NCBI RefSeq assembly: GCF_021729865.1
Contig: NZ_CP063400.1
Span: 3,224,001-3,288,000, forward strand
Direction of reading: 5' to 3'
Origin: Hydrogenophaga sp. SL48
Lineage (GTDB): Bacteria; Pseudomonadota; Gammaproteobacteria; Burkholderiales; Burkholderiaceae_C
DNA length: 64,000 nt
Of the stretch, positions 38,163 through 46,512 are shown piece after piece. A model generated the notes under the pieces. The model was not told the origin of the DNA. It saw nothing but the letters and a program-made list of their open reading frames with translations, and made no database searches. The position numbers were made by a program, and so were the translations under genes. The stretch's first letter is position 1. Each line of letters opens with the position of its first letter.

Positions 38163-38462
38163 TCACTCGCCGGTGATCGAGCCGCCGATGTTGATGACCT
38201 CGAAGGTCCGGGGCGGCGTCTTGAACGAATCGACGTAGCGGCCCTGCGCTTCGTTGGCGGCCTTGCCGTCGATGCCCAGGGCGGGCTGGGTGTTCTGCGC
38301 GCTGGCCTTGGGGTTCAGCGTCTGGGCGGCGCGGGCTTCGCGCACCGCGTTGCCGAAGCTGGCATCGAGCGCGGGGGTGGAGCTGGCGCAGCCGGCCAGC
38401 GCCAGCACCGTCGCGCCCAGGCCCAGGGTGGTCCGCGTGAGGGAGAGGATGGGGTGGTTCAT
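38163..38462 (-). CDS. Small lipoprotein of the Tad locus
   Basis: 99-residue predicted lipoprotein: signal MNHPILSLTRTTLGLGATVLALAGC with Cys25, then a polar region (NAVREARAAQTLNPKAS, AANEAQGRYVDSFKTPPRTFEVINIGGSITGE). It sits where CpaD is in other loci, after the secretin gene (12-bp gap). Its sequence agrees with a small CpaD-like pilotin role, but the similarity is too weak to name it. Conserved in position in related Flp loci as far as I recall. Confidence 0.75.
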   Translation of the reverse strand: MNHPILSLTRTTLGLGATVLALAGCASSTPALDASFGNAVREARAAQTLNPKASAQNTQPALGIDGKAANEAQGRYVDSFKTPPRTFEVINIGGSITGE

Positions 38463-38474
38463 GGTAGGCGCTCC

Positions 38475-40031
38475 TTATTTCACTTCGAGGTGGCCGGCGC
38501 CCTGGGGTGCGGGACGGCCCGGCGCCATGTCGGACCGGCCACTGCCTTCCATCTGGTTGCCGAAGAAGAACTCGCCCCGGTTGGGCGGCTTGTAGCTGTC
38601 GGTCGGCAGCGCGTAACCCGGGTCGAGCTGTTTGACCAGGCGCGGCGTGATCACGAACATCAGCTCGCTGCGGTCGCCCTGGAATTCGTTGCTGCGGAAC
38701 AGGGCACCCAGCACCGGCACCTCGCCCAGCCCGGGCACGGCGTCCAGCGCCTGGCGGGCGTTGTTCTTGATCAGGCCGGCGATGGCCAGGCTCTGCCCGT
38801 CCATCAGCTGCACCGTGGTCGAGGCGCGGCGGGTGGTGAAGCTCGGCAGGATCGAGGTCACGCCCGCCACCGTGGTGAACGGTGTGCCGGTCTGCGAGAG
38901 TTCCGACACCTCAGGCGCCACCTTGAGGTGGATGCGGCCCCCCTCCAGCACGGTGGGCGTGAACTTGACGCCGACGCCGTATTCCTTTTCTTCCAGCGTG
39001 ATCGTGGTGCCGCCGGTGGCTTCGTTGCTGCGTGCCACCGGGATGAAGATCTTGCCGCCGGCCAGGAAGCTGGCCTCCTGGCCACTGATCGCGACCAGGT
39101 TGGGCTCGGCCAGGATCTTGACCAGGCCGTCGCTCTTTTCGGCGTCGATGTTGATGGTGGTGTGGCCCATGTCCTTGACCGCGCCGAGCAGGCCACGGCC
39201 GTCACCGCCGAACACGCCACCGAGGGTGTAGGTCCAGTTGTTGTTGGTGCGCGAAGACAGCAGGTTCACACCCATCTTGTCCAGCAGCTTCTTCGACACC
39301 TCGGCCACCGTGACCTCCAGCATCACCTGCTGCGCCTCGGCCACGCCCAGCAGGTTGACGACGCGGGCGCCCGCCGTGCGCGCCGCCGCCGACACCCCCG
39401 AGCCGCCGCCGCTGGTGGACACAGACAGCTTGGTGCCCGACTCGGCGCGGTTGTCGCCGGCCACCACGGGCATCACCAGGCTCTTGTTGACATCGCGCAC
39501 GAAGGCGTTGGCGATCTCCTCGGCCGCCATCGACTTGACCGCGCTGGAGACGGTGCCCGAGAGGATCACCGAGTCGGCCGCCGGGCGCACCTGGATGCCG
39601 GTTTCGGCGGGCAGCAGCTCGCGCAGCTTGGCCTGCATGCGCTTGAAGTCGATGTTGACATTGACGTCGATGGCCGTCGCGCCCGCGCCCTTGCGCCAGA
39701 CGATGAGGTTGGTCGAGCCATAGGCCTTGCCCAGCAGGTACAGCTCGGTCGGGCTGATCAGGGTGACGTCGGCGACGGTGGGATTGCCCAGCGAAATGCG
39801 GGTGACCTCGGTGGGCATGCGCAGCAGGGTGGACTTGCCGACGGTCAGGTCCATCGAGGGGCCGACGGTGGCGAGGTCGGTGCTGATGTCGGCCGACGCC
39901 GGCGGTGGCGCGGCCACGCGGGTGGTGGTGACGCCGCGGGTGACGGCGGTCTGGGCCTGTGCCAGCCCCGGGGCCAGCAGGCCGGCCGTGGTCAGGGCGA
40001 GACTGAGAACGCGCAGCAGTGGGGTGTTCAT
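38475..40031 (-). CDS. cpaC: Tad pilus outer-membrane secretin CpaC/RcpA
   Basis: 518 residues. Signal peptide MNTPLLRVLSLALTTAGLLAPGLAQA, an N-terminal T2SS-like domain (STLLRMPTEVTRISLGNPTVADVTLISPTELYLLGKAYGSTNLIVW), a BON-like segment (ADSVILSGTVSSAVKSMAAEEIANAF) and a secretin core (LVKILAEPNLVAISGQEASFLAGGKI; VPGLGEVPVLGALFRSNEFQ; ELMFVITPRLV). It forms the channel through which the Flp pilus crosses the outer membrane. It lies 13 bp after cpaB. Confidence 0.94.
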   Translation of the reverse strand: MNTPLLRVLSLALTTAGLLAPGLAQAQTAVTRGVTTTRVAAPPPASADISTDLATVGPSMDLTVGKSTLLRMPTEVTRISLGNPTVADVTLISPTELYLLGKAYGSTNLIVWRKGAGATAIDVNVNIDFKRMQAKLRELLPAETGIQVRPAADSVILSGTVSSAVKSMAAEEIANAFVRDVNKSLVMPVVAGDNRAESGTKLSVSTSGGGSGVSAAARTAGARVVNLLGVAEAQQVMLEVTVAEVSKKLLDKMGVNLLSSRTNNNWTYTLGGVFGGDGRGLLGAVKDMGHTTINIDAEKSDGLVKILAEPNLVAISGQEASFLAGGKIFIPVARSNEATGGTTITLEEKEYGVGVKFTPTVLEGGRIHLKVAPEVSELSQTGTPFTTVAGVTSILPSFTTRRASTTVQLMDGQSLAIAGLIKNNARQALDAVPGLGEVPVLGALFRSNEFQGDRSELMFVITPRLVKQLDPGYALPTDSYKPPNRGEFFFGNQMEGSGRSDMAPGRPAPQGAGHLEVK

Positions 40032-40044
40032 GATCGCTCGCTCC

Positions 40045-40896
40045 TTAGAAACTGGCGGAAGATTTCTGGGTGCCCCGGATCACCTCGACGGTGGCGACGG
40101 GCGGGGCGGCGGGAGCGGCCGCCGGTGCCGGGCGGGGCGCCGGGCGGGGTGCGGCACGGCGCACCGGCGCCGCAGCGACCACTGGCGCGGGGGTCGGCTT
40201 GGCGTCGCCAAACAGGTCTTCGCGGCGCACGCCGACGGTGTTGACATCGTCCTTGGTGTCCACCTGGTTGCGCAGCATCAGCGAGAGCGTGCCGACGTTG
40301 CGCGCCAGGTCGATCTTCTCGGCCTGGTCGGGCGTGACCTCCAGCGTCACGGCGTTCACCACCTTGGGCTTGTTCTCGTCGGGACGGCGGGCTTCCTGCG
40401 CCACCGCCAGCACCATGATGCGTTCCAGCACCACGCGGGACACCGCCGTCTCGCGGTCGTCGCGGATGTTGACCAGCAGGTCCACGTAGCTCCCGGGCGC
40501 CAGGAAACCGGCCACGCCGACCACCTCGTTGACCTTGACCGAGATCGCGCGGTGGCCGGGCTTGATGATGGAGTCCAGCCCCGCCTTGGTGCCCACGGGC
40601 GCCAGCTTGGGCTCCAGCACCGGCTCGCCCTTGAACATCGGGTTGCGCACCACCCGGCCTTCGAGCAGCTTGGGGTCGGTGAACGCACCGGTCGGCACGT
40701 TGTCGGTGGGCCAGGCGACGGGCTGCAGCATCTCGGCCGTGATCCCCTGCCCCAGGTCGAGGTCGCGGGTGGCCACCAGCACCTGCGTCCGGTCGCCACT
40801 GGCCTGCTGCCCCAGCCATCGGGCGGCCAGCACGACCGCCGCCGCGCCCGCCACCAAGGACAACAGCAACATGAAAATCGCCCGTTTGCTTTGCAT
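40045..40896 (-). CDS. cpaB: Tad pilus assembly protein CpaB/RcpC
   Basis: 283 residues. One N-terminal membrane anchor (RAIFMLLLSLVAGAAAVVLAARWLG), a SAF domain (VLVATRDLDLGQGITAEMLQPVAWP...GRVVRNPMFKGEPVLEPKL) and the RcpC region (GHRAISVKVNEVVGVAGFLAPGSYVDLLVNIRD) are visible. A Pro/Ala/Arg-rich tail (residues about 230-265) precedes VATVEVIRG. The ATG at 40896 has AGGAGAG 5 nt upstream and starts 2 bp after the stop of the ATPase gene. The protein is thought to stabilise or gate the secretin. Confidence 0.92.
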   Translation of the reverse strand: MQSKRAIFMLLLSLVAGAAAVVLAARWLGQQASGDRTQVLVATRDLDLGQGITAEMLQPVAWPTDNVPTGAFTDPKLLEGRVVRNPMFKGEPVLEPKLAPVGTKAGLDSIIKPGHRAISVKVNEVVGVAGFLAPGSYVDLLVNIRDDRETAVSRVVLERIMVLAVAQEARRPDENKPKVVNAVTLEVTPDQAEKIDLARNVGTLSLMLRNQVDTKDDVNTVGVRREDLFGDAKPTPAPVVAAAPVRRAAPRPAPRPAPAAAPAAPPVATVEVIRGTQKSSASF

Positions 40897-40898
40897 GG

Positions 40899-42257
40899 TC
40901 ACTCTCCTGAAAGGGGCCGGTCATGGGCCGGGGCGTCCAGCGCCGGCAGACCGAAATAGTTGTGCCAGGCCCAGTCAAGGGCCTCGGGCGTGAGCCGCGG
41001 GGGGCGCTGGCGGTAGCGCGCCAGATCGGCGATCTTGCTGACCACGTCGTAGGGAATGCACGGCAGGTAGGGCTGACCGTGGCGCGGGTGCAGGGTGTGG
41101 ATCAGGTGCGCCACCCCGGCCGGGTGCTCGGGTACGCCGGCTCGGGCACAGGCCTGGGCCACCACCTCGCGGTAACTCTCCATGTCCAGGGGCTCGATCT
41201 GAATCTTGTAGCCCAGGCGGCGCGCGAACGCGGGGTCGACCAGGCTGTCGGGCGGCAGGTTGCTGGAGAAGATCACCCGCACATCGAAGGGCACCGAAAA
41301 CTTGGTGCCGGTGCTGAGCGTCAGGTGGTCCACATGGCGGTCCAGCGGCACGATCCAGCGGTTCATCAGCTCGGTCGGGCTCACGCGCTGGCGGCCCAGG
41401 TCGTCGACCACGAAGATGCCGTTGTTGGCCTTGAGCTGGGGCGGTGCGGTGTGCACACGGGTGTGGGGGTCGTAGGCCAGGTCCAGGGTGTCCAGAATGA
41501 GCTCGCCACCGACGATCACCACCGGCCGCTCGCAGCGCACCCAGCGCCCGTCGCTGGAGAGGTCGCGCTGCAGGCCACGGCCGAGCACCGCCACGGCATC
41601 GTCGCGGGCCTCGCGGTGCACGAGCGGGTCAAACACCTGCACCACCTCGCCGTCCACACAGATCGCGTGCGGCACCCAGATCTGGCCCTCCAGCGTGCGC
41701 ACCAGGTGCTCGGCCAGAAAGGTCTTGCCGGTGCCGCTGGCGCCGTGCAGGTAGATCGCCTTGCCCGAATTCATCGCGCTGCCCAGGCTGGGCAGCAGCG
41801 CGGCGGGCAGCACCATGCTGGCCAGCACCGCGCGCAGGCGCAGCTCGCGCACCGGCAAGAGCTGCGTGTCCTGCTCGCGCACCTGGGCCACGTACTCGCC
41901 CAGCGGCACCGGCGCCGGACCGAGGTACTGGCAGCGGTCGAAGGCGATGCGCGCGCGCCGATGGCCCAGGTCGGTCAGCGTGTAGCTGATGTCGCCCTCC
42001 AGCGTGCCGCGGCGCGGCACCTCGACCAGCGCCAGCGTGCGCATCTGTGCCAGCAGACCGTCGATCGCCGTCACGCCCAGGCCCAGCGCCTGTGCCAGCG
42101 CATAGAGCTTGAGCTCGCCCTTGCGCGAGAGGTGGCGCAGCGCCAGGTCCACCAGGAAGCTGGCGGGCAGACCGGCCACATCGGGGCCGTCGCCGAAGGT
42201 GTCGACCGGCGCCGACTTCAGCAGCAGCGAGGGCGAGGGCTGGGCAAGTTCGGTCAT
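40899..42257 (-). CDS. MoxR-like AAA ATPase within the Tad locus
   Basis: 452 residues. An N-terminal winged-helix-like part (LALRHLSRKGELKLYALAQALGLGVTAIDGLLAQMRTLALVEV) leads to an AAA+ core. Walker A is HGASGTGKT, about residue 182. Walker B is probably GIFVVDDLGRQ. A sensor-1-like VRVIFSSNLPP and an Arg-finger region DPAFARRLGYKIQI follow. It is not a TadA or CpaE homologue and the standard tad set lacks it. It is locked into the operon between the prepilin peptidase and cpaB (both gaps under 12 bp). A chaperone or regulatory role in pilus assembly is inferred. Confidence 0.82.
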   Translation of the reverse strand: MTELAQPSPSLLLKSAPVDTFGDGPDVAGLPASFLVDLALRHLSRKGELKLYALAQALGLGVTAIDGLLAQMRTLALVEVPRRGTLEGDISYTLTDLGHRRARIAFDRCQYLGPAPVPLGEYVAQVREQDTQLLPVRELRLRAVLASMVLPAALLPSLGSAMNSGKAIYLHGASGTGKTFLAEHLVRTLEGQIWVPHAICVDGEVVQVFDPLVHREARDDAVAVLGRGLQRDLSSDGRWVRCERPVVIVGGELILDTLDLAYDPHTRVHTAPPQLKANNGIFVVDDLGRQRVSPTELMNRWIVPLDRHVDHLTLSTGTKFSVPFDVRVIFSSNLPPDSLVDPAFARRLGYKIQIEPLDMESYREVVAQACARAGVPEHPAGVAHLIHTLHPRHGQPYLPCIPYDVVSKIADLARYRQRPPRLTPEALDWAWHNYFGLPALDAPAHDRPLSGE

Positions 42258-42268
42258 GGCGGGCTCGA

Positions 42269-42877
42269 TCAACCGAACGCGATCAGGGGGGCCCGACCCG
42301 AGAGGGTCCAGGCGGCGTAGCCGGCGACGCCACCGGCGATGGCCACGGCGTAGGGCATGCGCCAGGCGGTCTGGGTGCGGGCGTCAAAGGAGCCGGCCGA
42401 GCCCGGCAGCAGCTGCCCCAGCGAGGCCAGCGTGTTCTGCATCACCAGGCGGGCGTTGCGCGCCACGGCCATCCGGGCCAGCGCCAGCAGGCCACCGGCC
42501 ACCAGCACGCACAAGGCCAGGTTCACGCTCGCGGCCGGGCCGGCGAAGGCACCGACGGCGGCAAACAGCTTCACGTCACCGGCGCCCAGGACGCGCAGGA
42601 CATGGAAGGGAAGAAAGAGCAGCAGCGCCACCAGCGCGCCCAGCAGACCGGACCCCACGCCGAGGGCACCGGGGTAGGGAGAGAACAGGCCGGGGTTCTG
42701 GCTGAAGGGTTGCGGACCGAAGGCGTTCCACAGCAGACCGGCCAGCAAGGCCACCAGCACCAGTGCGTTCGGGATGCGGCGTTGCCGCGCGTCGGAGAGC
42801 GCGGCCAGCGCGAGACACAGCGCCAGCAGGCTCAAACCCCCTACCTGCCAATGGCCAGGTGCGATGTCGATGGTCAT
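42269..42877 (-). CDS. cpaA: Prepilin peptidase TadV/CpaA
   Basis: 202-residue integral membrane aspartic peptidase (A24 family) that cleaves and may methylate the Flp and TadE prepilins. Catalytic Asp29 lies in SDARQRRIPN and Asp101 in GAGDVKLFAAVGAF (the GxGD motif). Five or six hydrophobic segments fill the rest. The ATG at 42877 is chosen because it directly precedes the first hydrophobic stretch; the in-frame extension to 42976 is not conserved-looking. Confidence 0.92.
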   Translation of the reverse strand: MTIDIAPGHWQVGGLSLLALCLALAALSDARQRRIPNALVLVALLAGLLWNAFGPQPFSQNPGLFSPYPGALGVGSGLLGALVALLLFLPFHVLRVLGAGDVKLFAAVGAFAGPAASVNLALCVLVAGGLLALARMAVARNARLVMQNTLASLGQLLPGSAGSFDARTQTAWRMPYAVAIAGGVAGYAAWTLSGRAPLIAFG

Positions 42878-42998
42878 GCCCAACTCCTTGTTCTGGTTGA
42901 TGGACCGAAATGAACCCGCTTGCCTGTCTGTATGAAACCGCGCTGCGACCGGTGCGTCTCCGGTGATGGCAGCCATGAACGCCGAACGCCCTCCAGGC

Positions 42999-43181
42999 TC
43001 AGAGGCCTGCGATCACCGCCACCACCTGGGCCACCCAGGCGTCCCACCCTGCCCCGTTGGCACTGCCGAGTGCGCCGATGCCCACGATGGCCACCAAGGC
43101 AATCAGTGCGGCCAGCAGGCCGTACTCAATGGCACTGACGCCTTTTTGGCGTTGGCGGGAACCGCTGGATCGCCTGGTCAT
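42999..43181 (-). CDS. flp: Flp-family type IVb pilin (second)
   Basis: 60-residue pilin. A basic leader (MTRRSSGSRQRQKG) is cleaved before VSAIEYGLLAALIALVAIVGIGALGSANGAGWDAW. The Glu-Tyr pair and the hydrophobic helix are the Flp signature. It is shorter and less typical at its C-terminus than the first pilin. It lies 120 bp after that gene, so it may be a minor pilin or an alternative subunit. The ATG at 43181 is used; an upstream in-frame extension lacks pilin character. Confidence 0.9.
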   Translation of the reverse strand: MTRRSSGSRQRQKGVSAIEYGLLAALIALVAIVGIGALGSANGAGWDAWVAQVVAVIAGL

Positions 43182-43301
43182 GGGTGAAGTCCTGTGTGTT
43201 TGTTGCTTCGGTGCGGCGGGACTCATGCACCGCCTGCAGCGGGTGGCCTGACCGCTGGCCCTTGGTTCAGGCTCACGGTCAGCCACACGCATCACCCGTG
43301 A

Positions 43302-43502
43302 TCAACCACAGATGGCGCCTGTCGCCGGGGTCTCCAGACAGCCAGAGATGCCGGTGAAGAGGGTGTTGAGGTTGGTCCCCACCAGCCCCGCACCGACGAT
43401 GATCACGACCGCGATCAGCGCCGCGATCAGGCCGTATTCGATGGCGGTGACGCCCTCTTCGTCACGCAGAAAACGGCGGCTTGCATTCAAGAAGTTCTTC
43501 AT
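43302..43502 (-). CDS. flp: Flp-family type IVb pilin (first, probable major subunit)
   Basis: 66 residues. The leader MKNFLNASRRFLRDEEG is cleaved before VTAIEYGLIAALIAVVIIVGAGLVGTNLNTLFTGISGCLET. The Glu-Tyr motif after cleavage is intact, and two C-terminal Cys (SGC, AIC) could form a disulfide. It is the promoter-proximal gene of the tad run, which suits the highly expressed main pilin. AGCTGGAC precedes the ATG. Confidence 0.92.
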   Translation of the reverse strand: MKNFLNASRRFLRDEEGVTAIEYGLIAALIAVVIIVGAGLVGTNLNTLFTGISGCLETPATGAICG

Positions 43503-44074
43503 GTCCAGCTCCAAGCAAAGGTTGAATCCATCAGCCACCCCCCATGAGCGACCAATGACGGCATGAGCCCTTGGAAACGCGTACTTTGTGCAACAAAATA
43601 AGTCACAAAACACACTTTCTGTAACTCATGGATACACTCTGCGCCTCCCAAACAACTTCCGCAACCCCCAAGGGTATTCATTGTTACAAATTAGGCCTCC
43701 ACCGGTCATGAAGTAACTACTTTGGGTGATTTTTCTCACAAAACTCACCGTTTATCTTCTAAAAGAACCGTTTATCCGCTCTATTTGTAACAACCGTTCG
43801 GGTTTCTCCTCTGTTTTTTGTCTCAAAATCGGCGCTCGAACATCCAAAGAACGTTGTCTACAAGCGACAAAACACCACCAATCAGGTATGCAAACGTAAG
43901 CACACCCCAACCGACAGACATTCGCGCAGGCGCAGGTGCCCGGGCGGCGAACGGCGGGGTGCGCGGTGGGCACCGGGGACACCGCGCCGCGCCCGTCGCG
44001 GGCGGGCTTGTTGCACCAAGGGGGGGGCTAACATCCCGGCTCGCTCACCCACCCCGGAAACCACCCGTTGCAGC
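43503..44074. promoter_or_regulatory. AT-rich regulatory region upstream of the Flp/Tad operon
   Basis: About 570 bp between the flp gene and the divergent DUF72 gene, with no gene. The part at 43580-43890 is strikingly AT-rich. It holds an inverted repeat TTGTTACAAAT (43681-43691) / ATTTGTAACAA (43783-43793). It also holds a direct repeat ACCGTTTATC at 43747-43756 and 43767-43776 (20-bp period), with a partial third ACCGTT at 43793-43798. These look like regulator sites for the pilus operon. No -35/-10 pair can be fixed with confidence. Confidence 0.5.
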
Positions 44075-45166
44075 ATGCAGCACGACCTGTTCGGCGCTCC
44101 GCCGGCCCCCCTTCCGCCGCCCGCCACGGCGCCCGCACCGGCGGAGGCAACGGCCGCGCCCGCTGCGCCCCGCCGGCGAGCCAGCGAGGTGTGGCCGCTC
44201 GCGCACGGTGGCGCCACCCGCGCCCTCGCCGCCCACCTGAATCCACGCATCCGCCTGGGCGCCTCGACCTGGAGCTACCCGGGCTGGGCCGGCATCGTGT
44301 GGGACGAGGGGCCGTACAGCGAGGCGGTGCTGGCCAAGAACGGATTGAGCGCCTACGCGCAGCACCCGCTGCTGCGCTGCGTGGGCATCGACCGCTCGTT
44401 CTACCGCCCGCTGACCGAGGGGCAGTACGCGCGCTACGCGGGCGAGGTGCCGGACGATTTCCGCTTCGTGGTGAAGGCGCCGGCGCTGGTGACGGACGCG
44501 CTGGTGCGCGGCGAACAGGGCCAGGGCCGCCAGCCCAACACGGCGTTTCTGGACCCGGCGCTGGCCGCGCAGGAATTCATCACCCCCGCGCTGGCGGGGC
44601 TGGGCGACAAGGTGGGCGCGCTGGTGTTCCAGCTCAGCCCGCTGCCCTTCTCGCAGTTGCAGCGCCTGCCGCTGCTGCTGGAGCGGCTGCGCGCGATGCT
44701 CAAGGCGCTGCCCGATGTGCGCGGCGCCACGCCCGACGGCGTGGTGGCGGTGGAGGTGCGCGACCCGGAGTGGCTCTCGCCCAGCATCGCGCCGAAGCTG
44801 GCGGCCGTGCTCAAGGACACCGGCGCCACCTACTGCCTGGGCCTGCACGCCAAGATGCCGCGTCTGGCCGAGCAGCTGCCGTTGCTGCGCGCGCTCTGGC
44901 CCGGGCCGATGGTCTGCCGCTGGAACCTGAACCCGCTGCACGGCGCCTACGGCTACGAGGACGCGCAGCGCTCCTACGAACCCTACGACCGCCTCCACGA
45001 CGTGGACGAAGAGACGCGCGAGCTGATCGTGCGCACGGTGCGCGGCGTGACGGGCGCCGGGCAGAACGCCTACGTGACGATCAGCAACAAGGCCGAGGGC
45101 TGTGCGCCGCTGTCGGCCCGGGCGCTGGCGGAGGGGTTGGCGGCTGGTGAGGCCCCAGGCCCCTGA
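44075..45166 (+). CDS. DUF72-family protein (intact copy)
   Basis: 363 residues. A Pro/Ala-rich N-terminus (MQHDLFGAPPAPLPPP...) precedes a DUF72 TIM-barrel-like domain: IRLGASTWSYPGWAGIVWDEG, RCVGIDRSFYRPLTEGQYARYAGEVPDDFRFVVKAPALVTDALV, VVAVEVRDPEWLSPSIAPKL and NAYVTISNKAEGCAPLSARAL. The family's function is not established. It resembles two broken copies near 26.5 and 29.9 kb, which share the MQxDLF start. Transcribed divergently from the Tad operon. Confidence 0.9.
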   Translation: MQHDLFGAPPAPLPPPATAPAPAEATAAPAAPRRRASEVWPLAHGGATRALAAHLNPRIRLGASTWSYPGWAGIVWDEGPYSEAVLAKNGLSAYAQHPLLRCVGIDRSFYRPLTEGQYARYAGEVPDDFRFVVKAPALVTDALVRGEQGQGRQPNTAFLDPALAAQEFITPALAGLGDKVGALVFQLSPLPFSQLQRLPLLLERLRAMLKALPDVRGATPDGVVAVEVRDPEWLSPSIAPKLAAVLKDTGATYCLGLHAKMPRLAEQLPLLRALWPGPMVCRWNLNPLHGAYGYEDAQRSYEPYDRLHDVDEETRELIVRTVRGVTGAGQNAYVTISNKAEGCAPLSARALAEGLAAGEAPGP

Positions 45167-45172
45167 CAGCCT

Positions 45173-46438
45173 TCAGGTGGGCCTGTCGCCGGGCCGCCCC
45201 AAGGCAGGCCCAGCCCCCTCGGGGGGCAGCGACCCGCGCAGCGGTGGAGCGTGGGGGCTCAGGTCAACGCGCAGCGTGACCCAGGTCAGCGCCAGCGCGG
45301 TCAGGGCGCCGGACGCCATGCCCGCCACCATGGGCAGCGGCCGGCCGTTGGCGAACAGGCCCACGATGCCCATGGCCGCCGCGCCGCAGAGCATCTGCAG
45401 CGTGCCCATGAGGGCCGACGCGGTGCCCGCAATCGCGCCATGCGCCTCCAGCGCCAGCACCGACACCGTGGGAATCACCAGCCCCATGAAGGCGCTGGCC
45501 ACGAAGTACAGCACCACCAGCACCACCAGCCGGTCACCACCGCCCAGGTAATACGCCAGCAGCGTCGCCATCACCAGCCCGCAGGCGGTGACGGCCCACT
45601 TCGCCAGCGGCACCAGCCCGAACCGCCGCCCCAGGGGGCCGGTCAGTTGCGCGGAGCCAATGAACGCGGCGGCGTTGAGCCCGAAGGCCAGGCTGTATTG
45701 CGTGGGGGTCAGGCCGTAGTGGTTGATCAGCACAAAGGGCGACCCGGCCAGGTAGACGAAGAAGCCCGCCATGGCGAAGGCGCCGATGAGCACCAGCCCC
45801 AGGTAATGCCGGTCGCGCAGCAGCACACCGTAGGCGCGCAGCGCGCTGCCCAGGCTGCTGTCCACGCGCTCGGCCTCGCTGCGCGTTTCGGCCAGCGCAC
45901 CGCGCACCAGCAACATGCCGGCCACCGCCGCCAGCGCCACCACCCAGAACACGCCGCGCCAGCCGGTCAGCGCGATCACGCCGCTGCCCGCCAGCGGCGC
46001 CAGGATGGGTGAGACGCTGAACACCAGCATCAGCAGCGACATCAGGCGCGCGGCCTCCGCGCCGGTGTGCAGGTCGCGCACGATGGCACGGGGAATCGCC
46101 ATGCCGGCCGCCGCGCCCAGCCCTTGCAGGAAGCGCAGCGCCACCAGGGTGTGGATGTCGGTGGCCAGCGCACAACCGATGCTGGCGAGGGTGAACAGGG
46201 CCAGGCCGGCGTAGAGCGGCGGCTTGCGGCCCACCATGTCGGACACCGGGCCGTACAGCAACTGCCCCAGGCCGATCGAGAGAAAGAACGCGGTGAGGGT
46301 CAGCTGAACCGCCCCCACCTCGGCGCCGAGGCTGCGCCCGATGTCGGGCAGCGCGGGCAGGTACATGTCGATGGCGAACGGTCCGATGGCAGAGAGCAGG
46401 CCCAGGACCAGGGCCATCTTGAGATAACGAGAAAGCAT
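45173..46438 (-). CDS. Bcr/CflA-type drug-resistance MFS exporter
   Basis: 421-residue, 12-TM major-facilitator protein of the Bcr/CflA group. It has MALVLGLLSAIGPFAIDMYLPALPDIGRSLG at the first helix, LLYGPVSDMVGRKPPLYAGLALF (motif A) and RFLQGLGAAAGMAIPRAIVRDLHTG. It probably exports drugs or small metabolites with proton exchange. The last 29 residues (LSPHAPPLRGSLPPEGAGPALG...) are encoded by the interspersed repeat at 45188-45260 and are not family sequence. The ATG at 46438 is used; longer in-frame readings are non-conserved. Confidence 0.9.
   Translation of the reverse strand: MLSRYLKMALVLGLLSAIGPFAIDMYLPALPDIGRSLGAEVGAVQLTLTAFFLSIGLGQLLYGPVSDMVGRKPPLYAGLALFTLASIGCALATDIHTLVALRFLQGLGAAAGMAIPRAIVRDLHTGAEAARLMSLLMLVFSVSPILAPLAGSGVIALTGWRGVFWVVALAAVAGMLLVRGALAETRSEAERVDSSLGSALRAYGVLLRDRHYLGLVLIGAFAMAGFFVYLAGSPFVLINHYGLTPTQYSLAFGLNAAAFIGSAQLTGPLGRRFGLVPLAKWAVTACGLVMATLLAYYLGGGDRLVVLVVLYFVASAFMGLVIPTVSVLALEAHGAIAGTASALMGTLQMLCGAAAMGIVGLFANGRPLPMVAGMASGALTALALTWVTLRVDLSPHAPPLRGSLPPEGAGPALGRPGDRPT
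45188..45260 (-). repeat. Interspersed GC-rich repeat, copy R1 (forms an exporter C-terminus)
   Basis: Read on the minus strand: CCCCCACGCTCC, a variable stretch, TCGCTGCCCCCCGAGGGGG, then CCTTGGGGCGGCCCGGCG. It closely matches R3 (50914-50985), R2 and R4. It encodes the last residues of the Bcr/CflA-type gene. Confidence 0.75.
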
Positions 46439-46512
46439 CGGGGGATTGTCGCAGTGCAGCAAAAATGCCGCCCGGCGCCACCGGATCAACCTTTGACCGC
46501 AGCGAAGGATCG

